From NCBI RefSeq assembly GCF_028890115.1, contig NZ_JARCJD010000002.1:1-64000 (forward strand): 64,000 bases of DNA, written 5' to 3'. Origin of the DNA: Phaeobacter sp. QD34_24. Its GTDB lineage: Bacteria; Pseudomonadota; Alphaproteobacteria; Rhodobacterales; Rhodobacteraceae. How positions within the stretch are numbered: position 1 is the first letter of the stretch; each line of letters opens with the position of its first letter. Of this stretch, positions 25,700 to 35,848 are shown piece after piece. The notes below the pieces were generated by a model. The model was not told where the DNA came from. It did no database searches and saw only the letters and a list, made by a program, of their open reading frames with translations. The translations under genes and the position numbers were made by a program.

Positions 25700-25733
25700 G
25701 GCGAGGCAGCGCAGATCGGCCGGTCCAGGTAAG

Positions 25734-26042
25734 TCAGTCCAGATCGGTCCAGGGCCAGGGTTTCACATTGCTGGCGGCGGTCTGGTATCGCGCGGCCTTG
25801 GCCATCCAGATGCCAAGATCGGTGCCAAAATCGGCGATACGTTCATTGGGATGCTTGTTGTTCAGGGCCATGACGAGGAATTGCAGAACAGTGACAACGC
25901 CCAGAACGGTCTGGGCGAATTGGATCATCACCCAGATCATCACCATATAGACCAGGCGCATCGGCAGGCTGTCTTCCCCGTCCGGCTCGAACTGTTCGCC
26001 ATGCAAGCGGCCATCGATCTTGTCGTCGTCACCCTGTGCCAT
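25734..26042 (-). CDS. DUF4389 family membrane protein
   Basis: A 102-residue protein with the DUF4389 pattern: MRLVYMVMIWVMIQFAQTVLGVVTVLQFLVMALNN in two close hydrophobic parts, NERIADFGTDLGIWMAKAARY, and a Pro/Trp-rich end (KPWPWTDLD). The acidic N-terminus is cytosolic. Function unknown. The start at 26042 is preferred to the ATG ten codons upstream. It converges with the reductase unit. Confidence 0.82.
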   Translation of the reverse strand: MAQGDDDKIDGRLHGEQFEPDGEDSLPMRLVYMVMIWVMIQFAQTVLGVVTVLQFLVMALNNKHPNERIADFGTDLGIWMAKAARYQTAASNVKPWPWTDLD

Positions 26043-26170
26043 GATATTCCCTGCCTGAAATGCGCGTGCCAATGAATGTCACAGGCAATATAGGCAGAGA
26101 TCCACCGGGACAAAAGGAAAAGGCCGCGCCCGGTGAAAGGCACGGCCCAAAGATGTGACGTAAAACGGCT

Positions 26171-27073
26171 TTACAGCGAAGCGTCGTAGATCTTTGCGAT
26201 ATTGGCACCCAGGGCTGCGTTATACTCCGCATCGCTCATGGAGGCATTCAGCCCCTCGGTCAGCGCGCGGCTGAAGGAGGCGATCATCTTGGTGTTTTGC
26301 GAGAGCTTGGCGCAAGCATCATCGGTGCTGTAGCCGCCCGACAGAGCCACCACGCGCACGACTTCCGGATGATCGGCCAGCTCGTCGTAGAGACCGGGTT
26401 CGGTGGGGATGGTGAGTTTCAGGGCAACCTTGGTGCCGGAGGGCAGGGCATCCAGGGCGGCTTTGAGTTCGGTTTTCAGGATGGCCTCTGCCTCGGCTTT
26501 GGTGGCGGAGTGAATGTCCACCTCGGGTTCGATGATCGGCACCAGACCGGCCGCGGCGATCTGCTTGCCCACTTCGAACTGTTGCGCCACGACATTCCGG
26601 ATGCCGGCTACATTGGCCTCTTTCACGACCGAGCGCATCTTGGTCCCGAAGATACCCGCCTGCACGGCGCGTGCGAGAAGGGCATCCAGATCCGGCATCG
26701 GTTTCATCATCTGGGCGCCGTCCTGTTCATCGGCCAGACCCTTGTCCACCTTCAGGAAGGGCACTACACCGCATTTCTCCCACAGGTACTGGGGCACCTG
26801 GATGCCGTCGATGGCATTGTCCATGGTCTTTTCAAACAGGATGGCACCAAGGATCTTGTCGCTGTTGAAATCCGGTGCGGTGATGATGCGGGCGCGCATC
26901 TTCTGGATTTCGTCGAACATCTCGTCGTCGTTGGAATAGGCATCTTCCATCACGCCATAAAGCGTCAGTGCCTTGGGCGTGGAGCCACCCGACTGATCCA
27001 GAGCCGCAATGAAGCCCTTGCCATTTGCAATACGGTCAAACTGTTCCTGCTTGGTGGACGTCTCTTGCGTCAT
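26171..27073 (-). CDS. fda: Fructose-bisphosphate aldolase, class I
   Basis: A 300-residue class I (Schiff-base) aldolase, splitting fructose 1,6-bisphosphate. It has [17 protein letters not shown] near the N-terminus, [10 protein letters not shown] and the lysine-bearing [14 protein letters not shown], with [14 protein letters not shown] late. This is the bacterial type of about 300 residues, shorter than the animal enzymes. The start at 27073 is chosen over the upstream frame by homology. Next gene pyrG lies 180 bp upstream on the same strand. Confidence 0.93.
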   Translation of the reverse strand: MTQETSTKQEQFDRIANGKGFIAALDQSGGSTPKALTLYGVMEDAYSNDDEMFDEIQKMRARIITAPDFNSDKILGAILFEKTMDNAIDGIQVPQYLWEKCGVVPFLKVDKGLADEQDGAQMMKPMPDLDALLARAVQAGIFGTKMRSVVKEANVAGIRNVVAQQFEVGKQIAAAGLVPIIEPEVDIHSATKAEAEAILKTELKAALDALPSGTKVALKLTIPTEPGLYDELADHPEVVRVVALSGGYSTDDACAKLSQNTKMIASFSRALTEGLNASMSDAEYNAALGANIAKIYDASL

Positions 27074-27253
27074 GAGTTGGGGTCTCCACGAATACTGTTG
27101 GACTATTTCAAACCGTCTATACCGTGCCCGTGTGCAGAAACAACTGGCGCCACGACCGGTTGCGCTAACAAGCGTGGGGATTTCGCCCGTGTTGCCGAAT
27201 AGCAAAACGGCAGGCGCGATGGCCTGCCGTTTCAATCTGCGGGATCAGAGGGG

Positions 27254-28897
27254 TTACACCAGGCGCGAGGTTTCCTTGGCGGCGCGCACGAAGTCCTTGA
27301 ACAGGGGGTGCGGCGCAAAGGGTTTGGACTTCAGTTCGGGGTGGAACTGCACGCCGATGAACCAGGGGTGATCGCTCCATTCGACGATTTCCGGCAGGCG
27401 CCCGTCCGGGGACATGCCGGAGAATTTCAGCCCGCAGGCCTCCAGCTGATCCTTGTACTTGGTATCCACCTCATAGCGGTGGCGGTGGCGTTCCTCGATA
27501 TGGGTGCTGCCGTAGACCGCGGCCACCTTGGAGCCTTCGGTGAGCGTCGCATCATAGGCGCCCAGACGCATGGTGCCGCCCTTGTCGTCATCGGCCTTGC
27601 GCTGCACCTTGTGGTTGCCCTGCACCCATTCCTTCAGGTGGTAGACCACGGGTTCGAAGCGTTTCTCGCCCGCCTCATGGTCGAATTCCTCGGACCCTGC
27701 TTCGGCGATACCGGCCACGTTGCGGGCGGCCTCGATCACCGCCATCTGCATGCCGAGGCAGATGCCCAGATAGGGCACCTTGTGTTCGCGCGCATATTGC
27801 GCCGCCTTGATCTTGCCCTCGGTGCCGCGTTCGCCAAATCCGCCGGGCACCAGGATCGCGTGGAAGCCCTGCAGATGCGGGGTGGCGTCTTCGCGGTCGA
27901 ACAGTTCCGCATCGACCCATTCGATCTTGACCTTGACCCGGTTGGCCATGCCGCCATGGGTCAGCGCCTCGGCGATGGATTTATAGGCGTCTTCCAGCTG
28001 GGTGTATTTGCCGACGATGGCGACCTTCACTTCGCCTTCGGGGTTGTAGATGCGGTCGGCCACATCGTCCCAGCGGCTGAGGTTGGGTTTGGGAGCGGGC
28101 GCGATGCCAAAAGCATCCAGAACCGCCTGGTCCATGCCTTCGCGGTGATAGGCCAGCGGCGCCTCGTAGATGGATTTCAGATCCTGCGCGGCGATCACGC
28201 TGTCGGGGCGCACGTTGCAGAACAGGGCCAGCTTCTCGCGTTCCTTCTGCGGGATCGGTCCTTCGGAACGGCAGACCAGGATGTCCGGTGCGAGACCGAT
28301 GGAGCGCAGCTCCTTCACCGAGTGCTGGGTCGGCTTGGTCTTCAGCTCGCCGGAGGCCTTGATGTAGGGCAGCAGCGTCAGGTGCATGAAGATACACTGA
28401 CCGCGCGGCTTGTCCTGGCTGAACTGGCGGATCGCTTCAAAGAAGGGCAGGCCTTCGATGTCACCCACGGTGCCGCCGATCTCGCAGAGCATGAAGTCGA
28501 CCTCATCCTCGCCGATGGAGATGAAGTCCTTGATCTCATTGGTGACGTGCGGGATCACCTGGATGGTCTTGCCAAGGTAGTCGCCCCGGCGTTCCTTCTC
28601 CAGCACGTTGGAGTAGATCCGCCCCGAGGAGACCGAGTCGGTCTTGCGGGCGGCCACGCCGGTGAAACGTTCGTAGTGGCCCAGGTCCAGGTCGGTCTCG
28701 GCGCCATCGTCGGTGACGAAGACCTCGCCGTGTTCAAAGGGGCTCATCGTGCCCGGATCGACGTTCAGATAAGGGTCCAGCTTGCGCAGCCTTACGGAGT
28801 ATCCGCGTGCCTGCAACAATGCCCCCAGGGCCGCCGATGCCAGCCCCTTGCCAAGCGAAGAAACAACGCCGCCAGTGATGAAGATAAATCGCGCCAT
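27254..28897 (-). CDS. pyrG: CTP synthase
   Basis: A 547-residue enzyme making CTP from UTP, ATP and glutamine. The synthetase domain (1-270) opens [17 protein letters not shown] and contains [20 protein letters not shown] and [12 protein letters not shown]. The C-terminal class I glutaminase has the nucleophile in GICLGMQ and ends with [10 protein letters not shown]. Length is normal for the family. Confidence 0.98.
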   Translation of the reverse strand: MARFIFITGGVVSSLGKGLASAALGALLQARGYSVRLRKLDPYLNVDPGTMSPFEHGEVFVTDDGAETDLDLGHYERFTGVAARKTDSVSSGRIYSNVLEKERRGDYLGKTIQVIPHVTNEIKDFISIGEDEVDFMLCEIGGTVGDIEGLPFFEAIRQFSQDKPRGQCIFMHLTLLPYIKASGELKTKPTQHSVKELRSIGLAPDILVCRSEGPIPQKEREKLALFCNVRPDSVIAAQDLKSIYEAPLAYHREGMDQAVLDAFGIAPAPKPNLSRWDDVADRIYNPEGEVKVAIVGKYTQLEDAYKSIAEALTHGGMANRVKVKIEWVDAELFDREDATPHLQGFHAILVPGGFGERGTEGKIKAAQYAREHKVPYLGICLGMQMAVIEAARNVAGIAEAGSEEFDHEAGEKRFEPVVYHLKEWVQGNHKVQRKADDDKGGTMRLGAYDATLTEGSKVAAVYGSTHIEERHRHRYEVDTKYKDQLEACGLKFSGMSPDGRLPEIVEWSDHPWFIGVQFHPELKSKPFAPHPLFKDFVRAAKETSRLV

Positions 28898-29073
28898 GAG
28901 TGTTCGGCTGCTCCCGTGAGAAGTCAGATTTCAGCTGCCCGGCGGCTTGTGAAAACCGCAGCACCACGGGACTTTACGTATAAAGGATTCGGCCAAAAGG
29001 CGCAAGGGAACCGCAAGATGCTGTTACGGCTCCTTTTCTGTGTTCTAGGTGTAGTCGCTTTACGTGTCGTCGC

Positions 29074-29442
29074 TTAGTCGGCGCTCGGCACCAGCGGGGC
29101 ATTGTCACCCTCTGCCGGCGGCAAAAGTTCGCTGCCCAGGGGCGCGGCCGGTGTCTGCACATCCGTCTCATTGCCAGCGGGGGCGGTGATCCGGTCCGTG
29201 ACCGAAGAGCCTGCCGATTTCTGTGCGGCGAGCACGGTCAGGGTGATCGAGGTGATGATGAAGGCAATGGCCAGGATCCAGGTCACCTTGCTGAGCGCCG
29301 TTGCTGCGGCGCGTCCGGTCATTGCGCCACCGCCGCCACCGCCGCCCATGCCAAGACCGCCGCCTTCGGAACGCTGCAGCAGCACCACGGCAATCAGGCC
29401 GAGGGCCAGAAGAAGATGGATGATCAGAACAACGTTTTCCAT
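29074..29442 (-). CDS. secG: Preprotein translocase subunit SecG
   Basis: A 122-residue inner-membrane subunit of the SecYEG channel. Two helices (about 3-21, and 50-72, VTWILAIAFIITSITLTVL) flank the conserved cytosolic loop VVLLQRSEGGGLGMGG and a run of glycines. The C-terminal tail (about 80-122) is Pro/Ala-rich and acidic, longer than in E. coli but usual for alphaproteobacteria. It is divergent from the nitrile hydratase operon. Confidence 0.93.
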   Translation of the reverse strand: MENVVLIIHLLLALGLIAVVLLQRSEGGGLGMGGGGGGGAMTGRAAATALSKVTWILAIAFIITSITLTVLAAQKSAGSSVTDRITAPAGNETDVQTPAAPLGSELLPPAEGDNAPLVPSAD

Positions 29443-29647
29443 GGGTCCCTGCAGCGGTTGGCTCAGTATCGGGCGGTAAATAGGCAAGAATACCGACAGG
29501 GGCAAGGGCGGAGTTGCCCGGGGCGGAAACTCATTGCCCGGGGGAGGTGAAACAGGGCGCTGCCGTTGCGGGGAAATTCTGCCCCGTAAGCGACATAGAG
29601 CAGAATGTGACTGGACAGGCGATGTATCGCGGGGGCACTCTTTCTTC

Positions 29648-30271
29648 ATGCCACATGATCATTCCGATCACCCACACGCCCTGTTGCCGCCCGATCCCGC
29701 CCTGCGCGTGAAGGCGCTGGAAACGATTCTGACCCGCAAGGGGCTGATCGATCCGGCGGCGCTGGATGAGATCATCGACACCTACCAGAACAAGATCGGG
29801 CCGCAGAATGGCGCCCGTGTCGTTGCTCGCGCCTGGAGTGATCCGGCCTTCAAGGCGGTGCTTCTGGCGGATGCCGACCCGGTGCTGGCCGAGCTTGGCT
29901 ATTATGGGCGGCAGGGCGAACATATGGTCGTGGTGGAAAACACGCCCGAGCAGCACAATATGGTCGTCTGTACCCTGTGCAGTTGCTATCCATGGCCGCT
30001 GCTCGGGATCCCGCCCGGCTGGTACAAATCCGATGCCTACCGCGCCCGCGCGGTGCGAGAGCCGCGCGCGGTTCTCCTGGATTTTGGCGTCATCCTGCCC
30101 GAAGGCACCCGCGTGCGGGTCTGGGATTCCACCGCAGAGGTGCGCTACCTGGTGCTGCCGATGCGTCCCGAAGGCAGCGAAGGGCTCAGCGAGGATCAAC
30201 TGGCCGAGCTGGTCACCCGCGACAGCATGGTGGGGACCGGCCTGCCCAAATCCCCTCCCGAGGCGCCATGA
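29648..30271 (+). CDS. nthA: Nitrile hydratase alpha subunit, cobalt type
   Basis: A 207-residue catalytic subunit that hydrates nitriles to amides. The metal-binding loop reads VCTLCSC (Cys108, Cys111, Ser112, Cys113); Thr after the first Cys is the rule for cobalt enzymes, Ser for iron ones. Two of these cysteines are normally oxidised to sulfinic and sulfenic acid. Other family stretches are RAWSDPAFK and [20 protein letters not shown]. The start is set by the family N-terminus (Asp/His-rich here). Its stop overlaps nthB by ATGA. Confidence 0.96.
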   Translation: MPHDHSDHPHALLPPDPALRVKALETILTRKGLIDPAALDEIIDTYQNKIGPQNGARVVARAWSDPAFKAVLLADADPVLAELGYYGRQGEHMVVVENTPEQHNMVVCTLCSCYPWPLLGIPPGWYKSDAYRARAVREPRAVLLDFGVILPEGTRVRVWDSTAEVRYLVLPMRPEGSEGLSEDQLAELVTRDSMVGTGLPKSPPEAP

Positions 30272-30945
30272 GTCGATTGCATGACATGGGCGGGCGATTC
30301 GGCGACGGGCCGGTGCGGCCCGATACCCCAAAGGCGCCGGTCTTTGCCGCCGAGTGGCACGGGCGTGCCCTGGCGGTGACGCTGGCCTGCGGTGCCCTGG
30401 GGCAGTGGAACCTCGACACCTCCCGCCATGCGCGCGAAAAGCTGTCGCCACAGGATTACACCCGTTTCACCTACTACGAGATCTGGCTCGCCGCGCTTGC
30501 GGATCTGCTGGTGCAGAAGGGTGTGCTGAGCGAGGACGATCTGGCTGGGCAGGGCAGCGATGCGCCGCATCCCCTGGCCGAAAAATGCCTGCATGCCGAT
30601 GCGGTGGCCGGTGTTCTTGCCCGGGGAGGCCCGGCCACGCGGGAGGGCGGGCCATCGCCTGCGTTTGTCGAAGGCCAGACCGTGCGCACGCGCCACCCCG
30701 GCGGCAACCGGCTGGTGAATGGCGGCCATACCCGGCTGCCCACTTATGCGACCGGGGCGCAGGGGCGGATCCTGCGCCTGCATGGGACCCATGTTCTGCC
30801 CGACAGCTCCGCGCATGGGCTGGGAGAGGCGCCAGAGCCGCTTTATGCGGTGGCCTTCCCGGCGGGCGAACTCTGGAGTCACCCGGAACACCCGGAAGAC
30901 GAGGTGGTTCTGGACCTCTGGCAAAGCTATCTGGACCCGGTCTGA
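30268..30945 (+). CDS. nthB: Nitrile hydratase beta subunit
   Basis: A 225-residue partner of NthA. It begins [15 protein letters not shown], the family's start, with [13 protein letters not shown] near residue 70 and a C-terminal SH3-like half including [25 protein letters not shown] and [18 protein letters not shown]. Beta subunits supply residues that contact the modified cysteines. It overlaps nthA by four bases. Confidence 0.95.
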   Translation: MSRLHDMGGRFGDGPVRPDTPKAPVFAAEWHGRALAVTLACGALGQWNLDTSRHAREKLSPQDYTRFTYYEIWLAALADLLVQKGVLSEDDLAGQGSDAPHPLAEKCLHADAVAGVLARGGPATREGGPSPAFVEGQTVRTRHPGGNRLVNGGHTRLPTYATGAQGRILRLHGTHVLPDSSAHGLGEAPEPLYAVAFPAGELWSHPEHPEDEVVLDLWQSYLDPV

Positions 30946-30954
30946 TGTGTCGCC

Positions 30955-31290
30955 ATGGCTGATTGCACCCCCCATACCGCGCCGGAACCGGCCTTCGAAC
31001 AGCCCTGGCATGCCCAGGTCTTTGCCCTGACCGTGCATCTGAACGAAACCGGTCGCTTCACCTGGGGGCAATGGGTCGAACGCTTTGCGGCCACCCTGGC
31101 TCGCCATGGCCTGTCGAAAGAACTGAATGGCGGCGAAGACTATTTCGCCGCATGGCTCGAAACGCTGGAAGCGATTCTGGCGCAAGAGGGCATTGCCGCC
31201 CCGCAAGAGGTCGAGGCCACGCGAAACGGATGGGAAAAAGCCTATCTGGACACGCCGCATGGCGCTCCGGTGCGCCTGGCAGAGGGCTAA
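30955..31290 (+). CDS. Nitrile hydratase accessory protein
   Basis: A 111-residue protein resembling the N-terminal half of the beta subunit (FEQPWHAQVFALTVHL, FTWGQWVERFAATL, GGEDYFAAWLETLEAIL). Cobalt-type systems use such activators (P14K or NhlE type) to deliver cobalt-loaded alpha subunit by subunit exchange. Its place 9 bp after nthB supports that role. No amidase, aldoxime dehydratase or cobalt transporter lies nearby. Confidence 0.9.
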   Translation: MADCTPHTAPEPAFEQPWHAQVFALTVHLNETGRFTWGQWVERFAATLARHGLSKELNGGEDYFAAWLETLEAILAQEGIAAPQEVEATRNGWEKAYLDTPHGAPVRLAEG

Positions 31291-31403
31291 CAGGCAAGAA
31301 ACGCCGGGGCGATGGTCCTTAGTGGTGAATTTCCGGTTTCACTGGACCTGCAGCGCGGCTATACCGGCCCGGGTTTGAACGAGACAGCTGTAAAGGACCT
31401 GAT

Positions 31404-32717
31404 ATGGCCAATGTCGTCGTAGTCGGCGCCCAGTGGGGTGACGAAGGAAAAGGCAAGATCGTGGACTGGCTGAGCGAGCGCGCCGATGTGATCGCGCGCT
31501 TTCAGGGCGGCCATAACGCCGGCCATACGCTGGTGATCGACAGCAAGGTCTATAAGCTGCACGCGCTGCCCTCTGGCGTTGTGCGCGGCGGCAAGCTCTC
31601 GGTGATCGGCAATGGCGTGGTGCTGGACCCCTGGCACCTGGTCAAGGAGATCGAGACCGTGCGTGCGCAAGGCGTCGATATCACGCCCGAGACCCTGATG
31701 ATCGCGGAAAACACCCCGCTGATCCTGCCGCTGCACGGTGAATTGGACCGCGCCCGCGAAGAGGCCGCCAGCAAGGGCACCAAGATCGGCACCACCGGTC
31801 GCGGCATTGGCCCGGCATATGAGGATAAGGTCGGCCGCCGTGCCGTTCGCGTTGCCGATCTGGCCGACCCGGCCACTTTGGAGGCCCGCGTAGACCGCGC
31901 CCTGCAACACCATGACCCGCTGCGCAAGGGGCTGGGCGTCGAGCCGATCGATCGCGATGCGCTGATCGCGCAGCTGAAAGAGATCGCACCTCAGATCCTG
32001 CCCTATGCGGCGCCGGTCTGGAAGGTGATGAACGAGAAACGCAAAGCCGGGAAGCGGATCCTGTTCGAAGGCGCCCAGGGCGCGCTCCTGGACATCGATT
32101 TCGGCACCTATCCCTTTGTCACCTCCTCCAATGTGATTGCAGGCCAGGCGGCAACGGGGGTGGGCATCGGTCCCAATTCCATCGACTACGTGCTGGGCAT
32201 CGTCAAAGCCTATACCACCCGCGTCGGCGAAGGTCCGTTCCCGACCGAACTGCTTGGTCCGGATGGCAAGCCCGATGCGGATGGCGCCCGTCTGGGTGAG
32301 CGCGGCCACGAGTTTGGCACCACCACCGGCCGTCAGCGCCGCTGTGGCTGGTTCGATGCCTGCCTGGTGCGCCAGACCTGTGCCACCTCGGGTATCAACG
32401 GTATTTCGCTGACCAAGCTGGATGTTCTGGACGGGTTCGAGACCCTGAAGATCTGCGTCGGCTATGATCTGGACGGCGAACGCCTGGATTACCTGCCCAC
32501 CGCCGCCGATCAGCAGGCGCGCTGCACACCGATCTACGAGGAAATGCCCGGCTGGTCCGAATCCACCGAAGGCGCGCGCAGCTGGAACGATCTTCCGGCC
32601 AATGCGATCAAATATGTCAAACGCGTGGAAGAGCTGATCGAATGCCCGGTGGCACTTCTGTCCACCAGCCCGGAGCGGGACGACACCATTCTGGTGACCG
32701 ACCCGTTTGCGGACTGA
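31404..32717 (+). CDS. purA: Adenylosuccinate synthetase
   Basis: A 437-residue GTP-dependent enzyme joining IMP and aspartate, the first committed step to AMP. The N-terminus [20 protein letters not shown] holds the P-loop; further signatures are [24 protein letters not shown] and [23 protein letters not shown]. Normal length. The next gene starts within its stop codon (TGATGG). Confidence 0.98.
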   Translation: MANVVVVGAQWGDEGKGKIVDWLSERADVIARFQGGHNAGHTLVIDSKVYKLHALPSGVVRGGKLSVIGNGVVLDPWHLVKEIETVRAQGVDITPETLMIAENTPLILPLHGELDRAREEAASKGTKIGTTGRGIGPAYEDKVGRRAVRVADLADPATLEARVDRALQHHDPLRKGLGVEPIDRDALIAQLKEIAPQILPYAAPVWKVMNEKRKAGKRILFEGAQGALLDIDFGTYPFVTSSNVIAGQAATGVGIGPNSIDYVLGIVKAYTTRVGEGPFPTELLGPDGKPDADGARLGERGHEFGTTTGRQRRCGWFDACLVRQTCATSGINGISLTKLDVLDGFETLKICVGYDLDGERLDYLPTAADQQARCTPIYEEMPGWSESTEGARSWNDLPANAIKYVKRVEELIECPVALLSTSPERDDTILVTDPFAD

Positions 32718-32965
32718 TGGCGGATAAGCCCGGTCTCAGCTACAAGGCGCGCCGCCGCTGGTCGCTGGTGCTGCTGCTGGTGGGCATGCCGCTCTATATC
32801 GTGGTGGCGGTGACCATCCTGAACCTGCTGGGGCGCCCGCCGCTGTGGCTGGAACTGGTGGTCTATGTGGCCCTTGGCATTCTCTGGGTGCTGCCGTTCA
32901 AGTTCGTCTTCCGGGGCGTCGGCCAAGCCGATCCGGACGCTGAGGACACTCCGCCGCAGCAATAG
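32717..32965 (+). CDS. DUF2842 family membrane protein
   Basis: An 82-residue protein with two hydrophobic helices (about 16-37 and 47-66), LSYKARRRWSLVLLLVGMPLY at the start and WVLPFKFVFRGVGQADPD at the end, matching the alphaproteobacterial DUF2842 family. Function unknown. The start overlaps the purA stop by one base, so expression is probably coupled. A strong bidirectional terminator follows. Confidence 0.83.
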   Translation: MADKPGLSYKARRRWSLVLLLVGMPLYIVVAVTILNLLGRPPLWLELVVYVALGILWVLPFKFVFRGVGQADPDAEDTPPQQ

Positions 32966-32990
32966 GGCAGGCACCAGTCATGACATAGAA

Positions 32991-33018
32991 AAGGCGGACC
33001 ACTGAGGGTCCGCCTTTT
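32991..33018. terminator. Bidirectional intrinsic terminator
   Basis: AAGGCGGACC, a 5-6-base loop, then GGTCCGCCTTTTT: a perfect 8-bp stem with A-run on one side and T-run on the other. It serves both the purA unit (plus) and the converging gene at 33049 (minus). Confidence 0.88.
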
Positions 33019-33048
33019 TACGTTCTTGGGAGGGACGGTTCGGCCCGC

Positions 33049-35049
33049 TTAGCCCGCCGCACGTTTGGCGGGGCGAAAGCCGATGTCCTCGGTGGCGACA
33101 AAATGGCCGTTCTCGGAACGCTCGATCTTGCCCTCGCGCAGCAACTGGCCGAAGGAGCGCAGCCCGTCCTCGCGGTTGAACTCGGCGGCTCCGGTGCGGC
33201 GAACCGCGTTCATCAATTGCGGGCGAGAGAAGAAATCGCGCCCTTCCACAAAACTCATATAGGCGGCGGCGGCCTCCAGAAGGTCTGGAAGCTCCACGGC
33301 GCCGCAGTCGCGAACATAGGCCGCAAATCCCGCCTGTGCCTCTTCGGCTGAACGCTTGTCCTGCGACAGTACAGAGATCCGGCGCGGGCGCACCGGGGCC
33401 TTTGGGGCTGCGCTCTCCTGGGCTGCGGGCATGGGATCGATCCGTTGTTCGGCGACCAGTTTCAGCGGCGCCGGGCGTCCGGTGGATACGGGCTTGCGCG
33501 CCTCCCTGTCGCCGCGGACGCGGGGGCGCCGAGGTTTCACCACATCGGCCAGATCCTTGCGATAGGCGGCCTTGCTGTCTTCGCCATCGCCAGCGGCGCC
33601 TGCGGATCCATCTGCCTGTGCCGCGGCAACGGCGGCGCGCAGCTGATTGTAGGTTTCCCGCGAAGAGGCGGTTTCGGGCGCGCCGAGTTTTTCATCGGCT
33701 GCGGCCATCAGACGTGAAACATCGCGGTCGGCGAGATCGGGCGCGGGGCGCTCCGGGCGGCCACTGTCGGACGGTGTCTGTACTGCCTCGACCTTGGTGT
33801 CTTCAATCTCTTCACCGGACGCGGCTTCCTGGTTTGCCGTTTCCTGGTCTGCAGCGGGCGTTTCGGCCTCCGGTTCCGAGGAGGCTGCCAGCAGATCGGC
33901 CTCGACCGCTGCCAGTTCGCGCATCAGGTCATCTTCATCCTCGTCCGAAAGCGAGCTTTCGAATTCCGGCTCGGCGGGTTTTGACGCCTCTTCCAGCGCG
34001 CCCGAGGCAACCGCTTGCTCCAAGTCGGCGCGTTTGACTTTGACAATGCGTGCGCGGCGGCGCGGGGCCGTCTTTTCTGGCTCGGCAGCGCTTTGCTCGG
34101 CTGGCGGTTCGGGGGCCTCGGCTTTGGCTTCGGCAGCGGTCGCTTCGGCTTTTTCCGCGCTGAGCTGCGACAGGACGCGGCTGATCTCGTCATCCTCGTG
34201 GGTCGCACTTGCCGCTTCAGGCGGGGTCTCAGCCTCTGCGATCTGTTCCTCTGCCGGGTCCGGGGCTTCGGCAGGCTCTGCGCTGGTATCCACAGAGGCT
34301 TCCGGCGCTGCGCTATCGGGCAGGATGCTGTCGGCGTGCTCGTCCTCGGAGAAATCCTCTTCCGGTTCCGGCGACTTGGCGACCACGGCCCGGATGCGGC
34401 GCAGCTTGGCGGCGATGCTTTCGCTATCCGAGGGTTTGTGTGCCGCCGGTGTAACCGGTTCCGCTTCGGTTTCCTGCAGCTCTCGCTCTTCAGCGTCCTG
34501 AGCGGTAGCTGCATCCGTGTCATCAGTTTCTGCCGCTTCGGCTTCGTCTTGCGTCTCTACAGCTTGAGCCTCGGCAGCATGGGCGGCAACGGCGGCTGAG
34601 ATGGCCGCGATCTTGCTGGGATCGGGGGTGGGCGCATCGGGGCGGGGCGCCTGCAGCTCCTCCTCGGGGGTGGCTGCTTCGGGCGTTACTGCTTCGGGTG
34701 TGGCGGGCTCTGCCTCTGACGATACGTCTGCGTCGCTCAAACCCGCATCATCTGCTGGTAGGTCATCTGCTGGTACAGGGGGCAGCGGTGTCGAGGTGGC
34801 GGCGCGCAGGTGGATGCCGGTGTCGCTGGTGCGGGCCTCGACCTGGCGGGCGATTTCGCGCTGGGCGATCCGGGCGAGCATATCCGCATCGGGCTGCGGC
34901 GGTTCCGCGCCAAAGTATCGGTCGTCTGCGGCAAGATCCCGAAAATACTCGGCAATTGCCTTCATGGTGTCGAAGGAATCCTCGAACCCTTCTAGCGTGC
35001 AGGAGAAGGTCCCGTAGGAAACGGTCAAAACTTTGTTATTTTGTACCAT
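33049..35049 (-). CDS. Large acidic, mostly disordered Rhodobacteraceae protein
   Basis: A 666-residue protein with two ordered ends. The N-terminal ~75 residues (NNKVLTVSYGTFSCTLEGFE, MKAIAEYFRDLAADDRYFG) look compact and conserved. The C-terminal ~110 (DLLEAAAAYMSFVEGRDFFS, RPQLMNAVRR, REDGLRSFGQLLREGKIER) look like a winged-helix-like helical domain. Between lie about 480 residues rich in Glu, Ala, Pro, Ser and Asp with little order. No membrane segment or signal. I recognise the N-terminus as strongly conserved in the family; its function is not known. Database names such as chemotaxis protein are unsupported. It is divergent from thiN, and the ATG at 35049 is chosen as the conserved start. 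Confidence 0.8.
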   Translation of the reverse strand: MVQNNKVLTVSYGTFSCTLEGFEDSFDTMKAIAEYFRDLAADDRYFGAEPPQPDADMLARIAQREIARQVEARTSDTGIHLRAATSTPLPPVPADDLPADDAGLSDADVSSEAEPATPEAVTPEAATPEEELQAPRPDAPTPDPSKIAAISAAVAAHAAEAQAVETQDEAEAAETDDTDAATAQDAEERELQETEAEPVTPAAHKPSDSESIAAKLRRIRAVVAKSPEPEEDFSEDEHADSILPDSAAPEASVDTSAEPAEAPDPAEEQIAEAETPPEAASATHEDDEISRVLSQLSAEKAEATAAEAKAEAPEPPAEQSAAEPEKTAPRRRARIVKVKRADLEQAVASGALEEASKPAEPEFESSLSDEDEDDLMRELAAVEADLLAASSEPEAETPAADQETANQEAASGEEIEDTKVEAVQTPSDSGRPERPAPDLADRDVSRLMAAADEKLGAPETASSRETYNQLRAAVAAAQADGSAGAAGDGEDSKAAYRKDLADVVKPRRPRVRGDREARKPVSTGRPAPLKLVAEQRIDPMPAAQESAAPKAPVRPRRISVLSQDKRSAEEAQAGFAAYVRDCGAVELPDLLEAAAAYMSFVEGRDFFSRPQLMNAVRRTGAAEFNREDGLRSFGQLLREGKIERSENGHFVATEDIGFRPAKRAAG

Positions 35050-35188
35050 GGGCAGCTCGTCCTCACCTAAGTCGTCGCCGTTCACACTATGGAGCAGCAA
35101 CGACAAATTCTGCGCGAATCCGTGCAATTGATCGTATCATTTTGTGTTTAGATTGTGACCTGTTTCCAGATCTGCGAGAAATCCCCGC

Positions 35189-35848
35189 ATGAAGAAGCTG
35201 ATTGTTGACGAGGCCGGGCCGGTGACATTGGTCGGCGGTGGCCATCTGGAAAAACGGGATCTGCAGGAGGCTCTGGCCCTGGCGCCGGTGCTGGTGGCGG
35301 CCGACAGCGGCGCGGCACAGGCGTTGGAGCAGGGCTATGTGCCACAGGCGGTGATCGGGGATTTCGATTCGCTGCCAGAACCTGTGCACCGGGGGATGCC
35401 GCCGGAGGTTCTCTTTCATCTGCCCGAACAGGACACCACCGATTTCGACAAGGCGCTGCGCTCGATCCGGGCGCCGGTGGTGCTGGGCGCGGGCTTTCTG
35501 GGCGCGCGGGTCGATCACCAGCTGGCGGCCTTCCACACGCTGATCCAGCCGGGGCGAAGCCCCTGCATCCTGATTGGCGCCAATGAGCTGGTGTTTCACC
35601 TGACCCGGCGCATCGACCTGCCGATGCAGCCGGGAGAGGTCGTCTCATTGTTTCCGATGCAACCGGTGACCGGGCGTTCGGGCGGGCTGGTCTGGCCCAT
35701 CGAAGGCCTGAAGATGTGCCCGACCAGCCGGATCGGCACGTCGAACCGGGCCGAGGGCGCGATCTGGCTGGAACCGGATGGGCCCGGTCTGCTGGGCATC
35801 GTGCCACGGCGCTATCTTGCGCCGCTCATGCGGGCGATTGCGGCATAG
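35189..35848 (+). CDS. thiN: Thiamine pyrophosphokinase
   Basis: A 219-residue enzyme making thiamine diphosphate from thiamine and ATP. Diagnostic motifs are VAADSGAAQALEQG, AVIGDFDSLPE and EQDTTDFDKALRSI in the N-terminal catalytic domain, then a beta-sandwich thiamine-binding domain with GEVVSLFPM and late SNRAEGAIWLE. The last 23 bases overlap the end of the converging EamA gene. No thi genes or TPP riboswitch are seen beside it. Confidence 0.93.
   Translation: MKKLIVDEAGPVTLVGGGHLEKRDLQEALALAPVLVAADSGAAQALEQGYVPQAVIGDFDSLPEPVHRGMPPEVLFHLPEQDTTDFDKALRSIRAPVVLGAGFLGARVDHQLAAFHTLIQPGRSPCILIGANELVFHLTRRIDLPMQPGEVVSLFPMQPVTGRSGGLVWPIEGLKMCPTSRIGTSNRAEGAIWLEPDGPGLLGIVPRRYLAPLMRAIAA

Noticed and set aside
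27308-29077. Very long plus-strand frame (589 codons) opposite pyrG
   Set aside because: Composition is that of a reversed coding strand (His/Gly/Asp/Val-rich repeats), and pyrG on the minus strand is certain.
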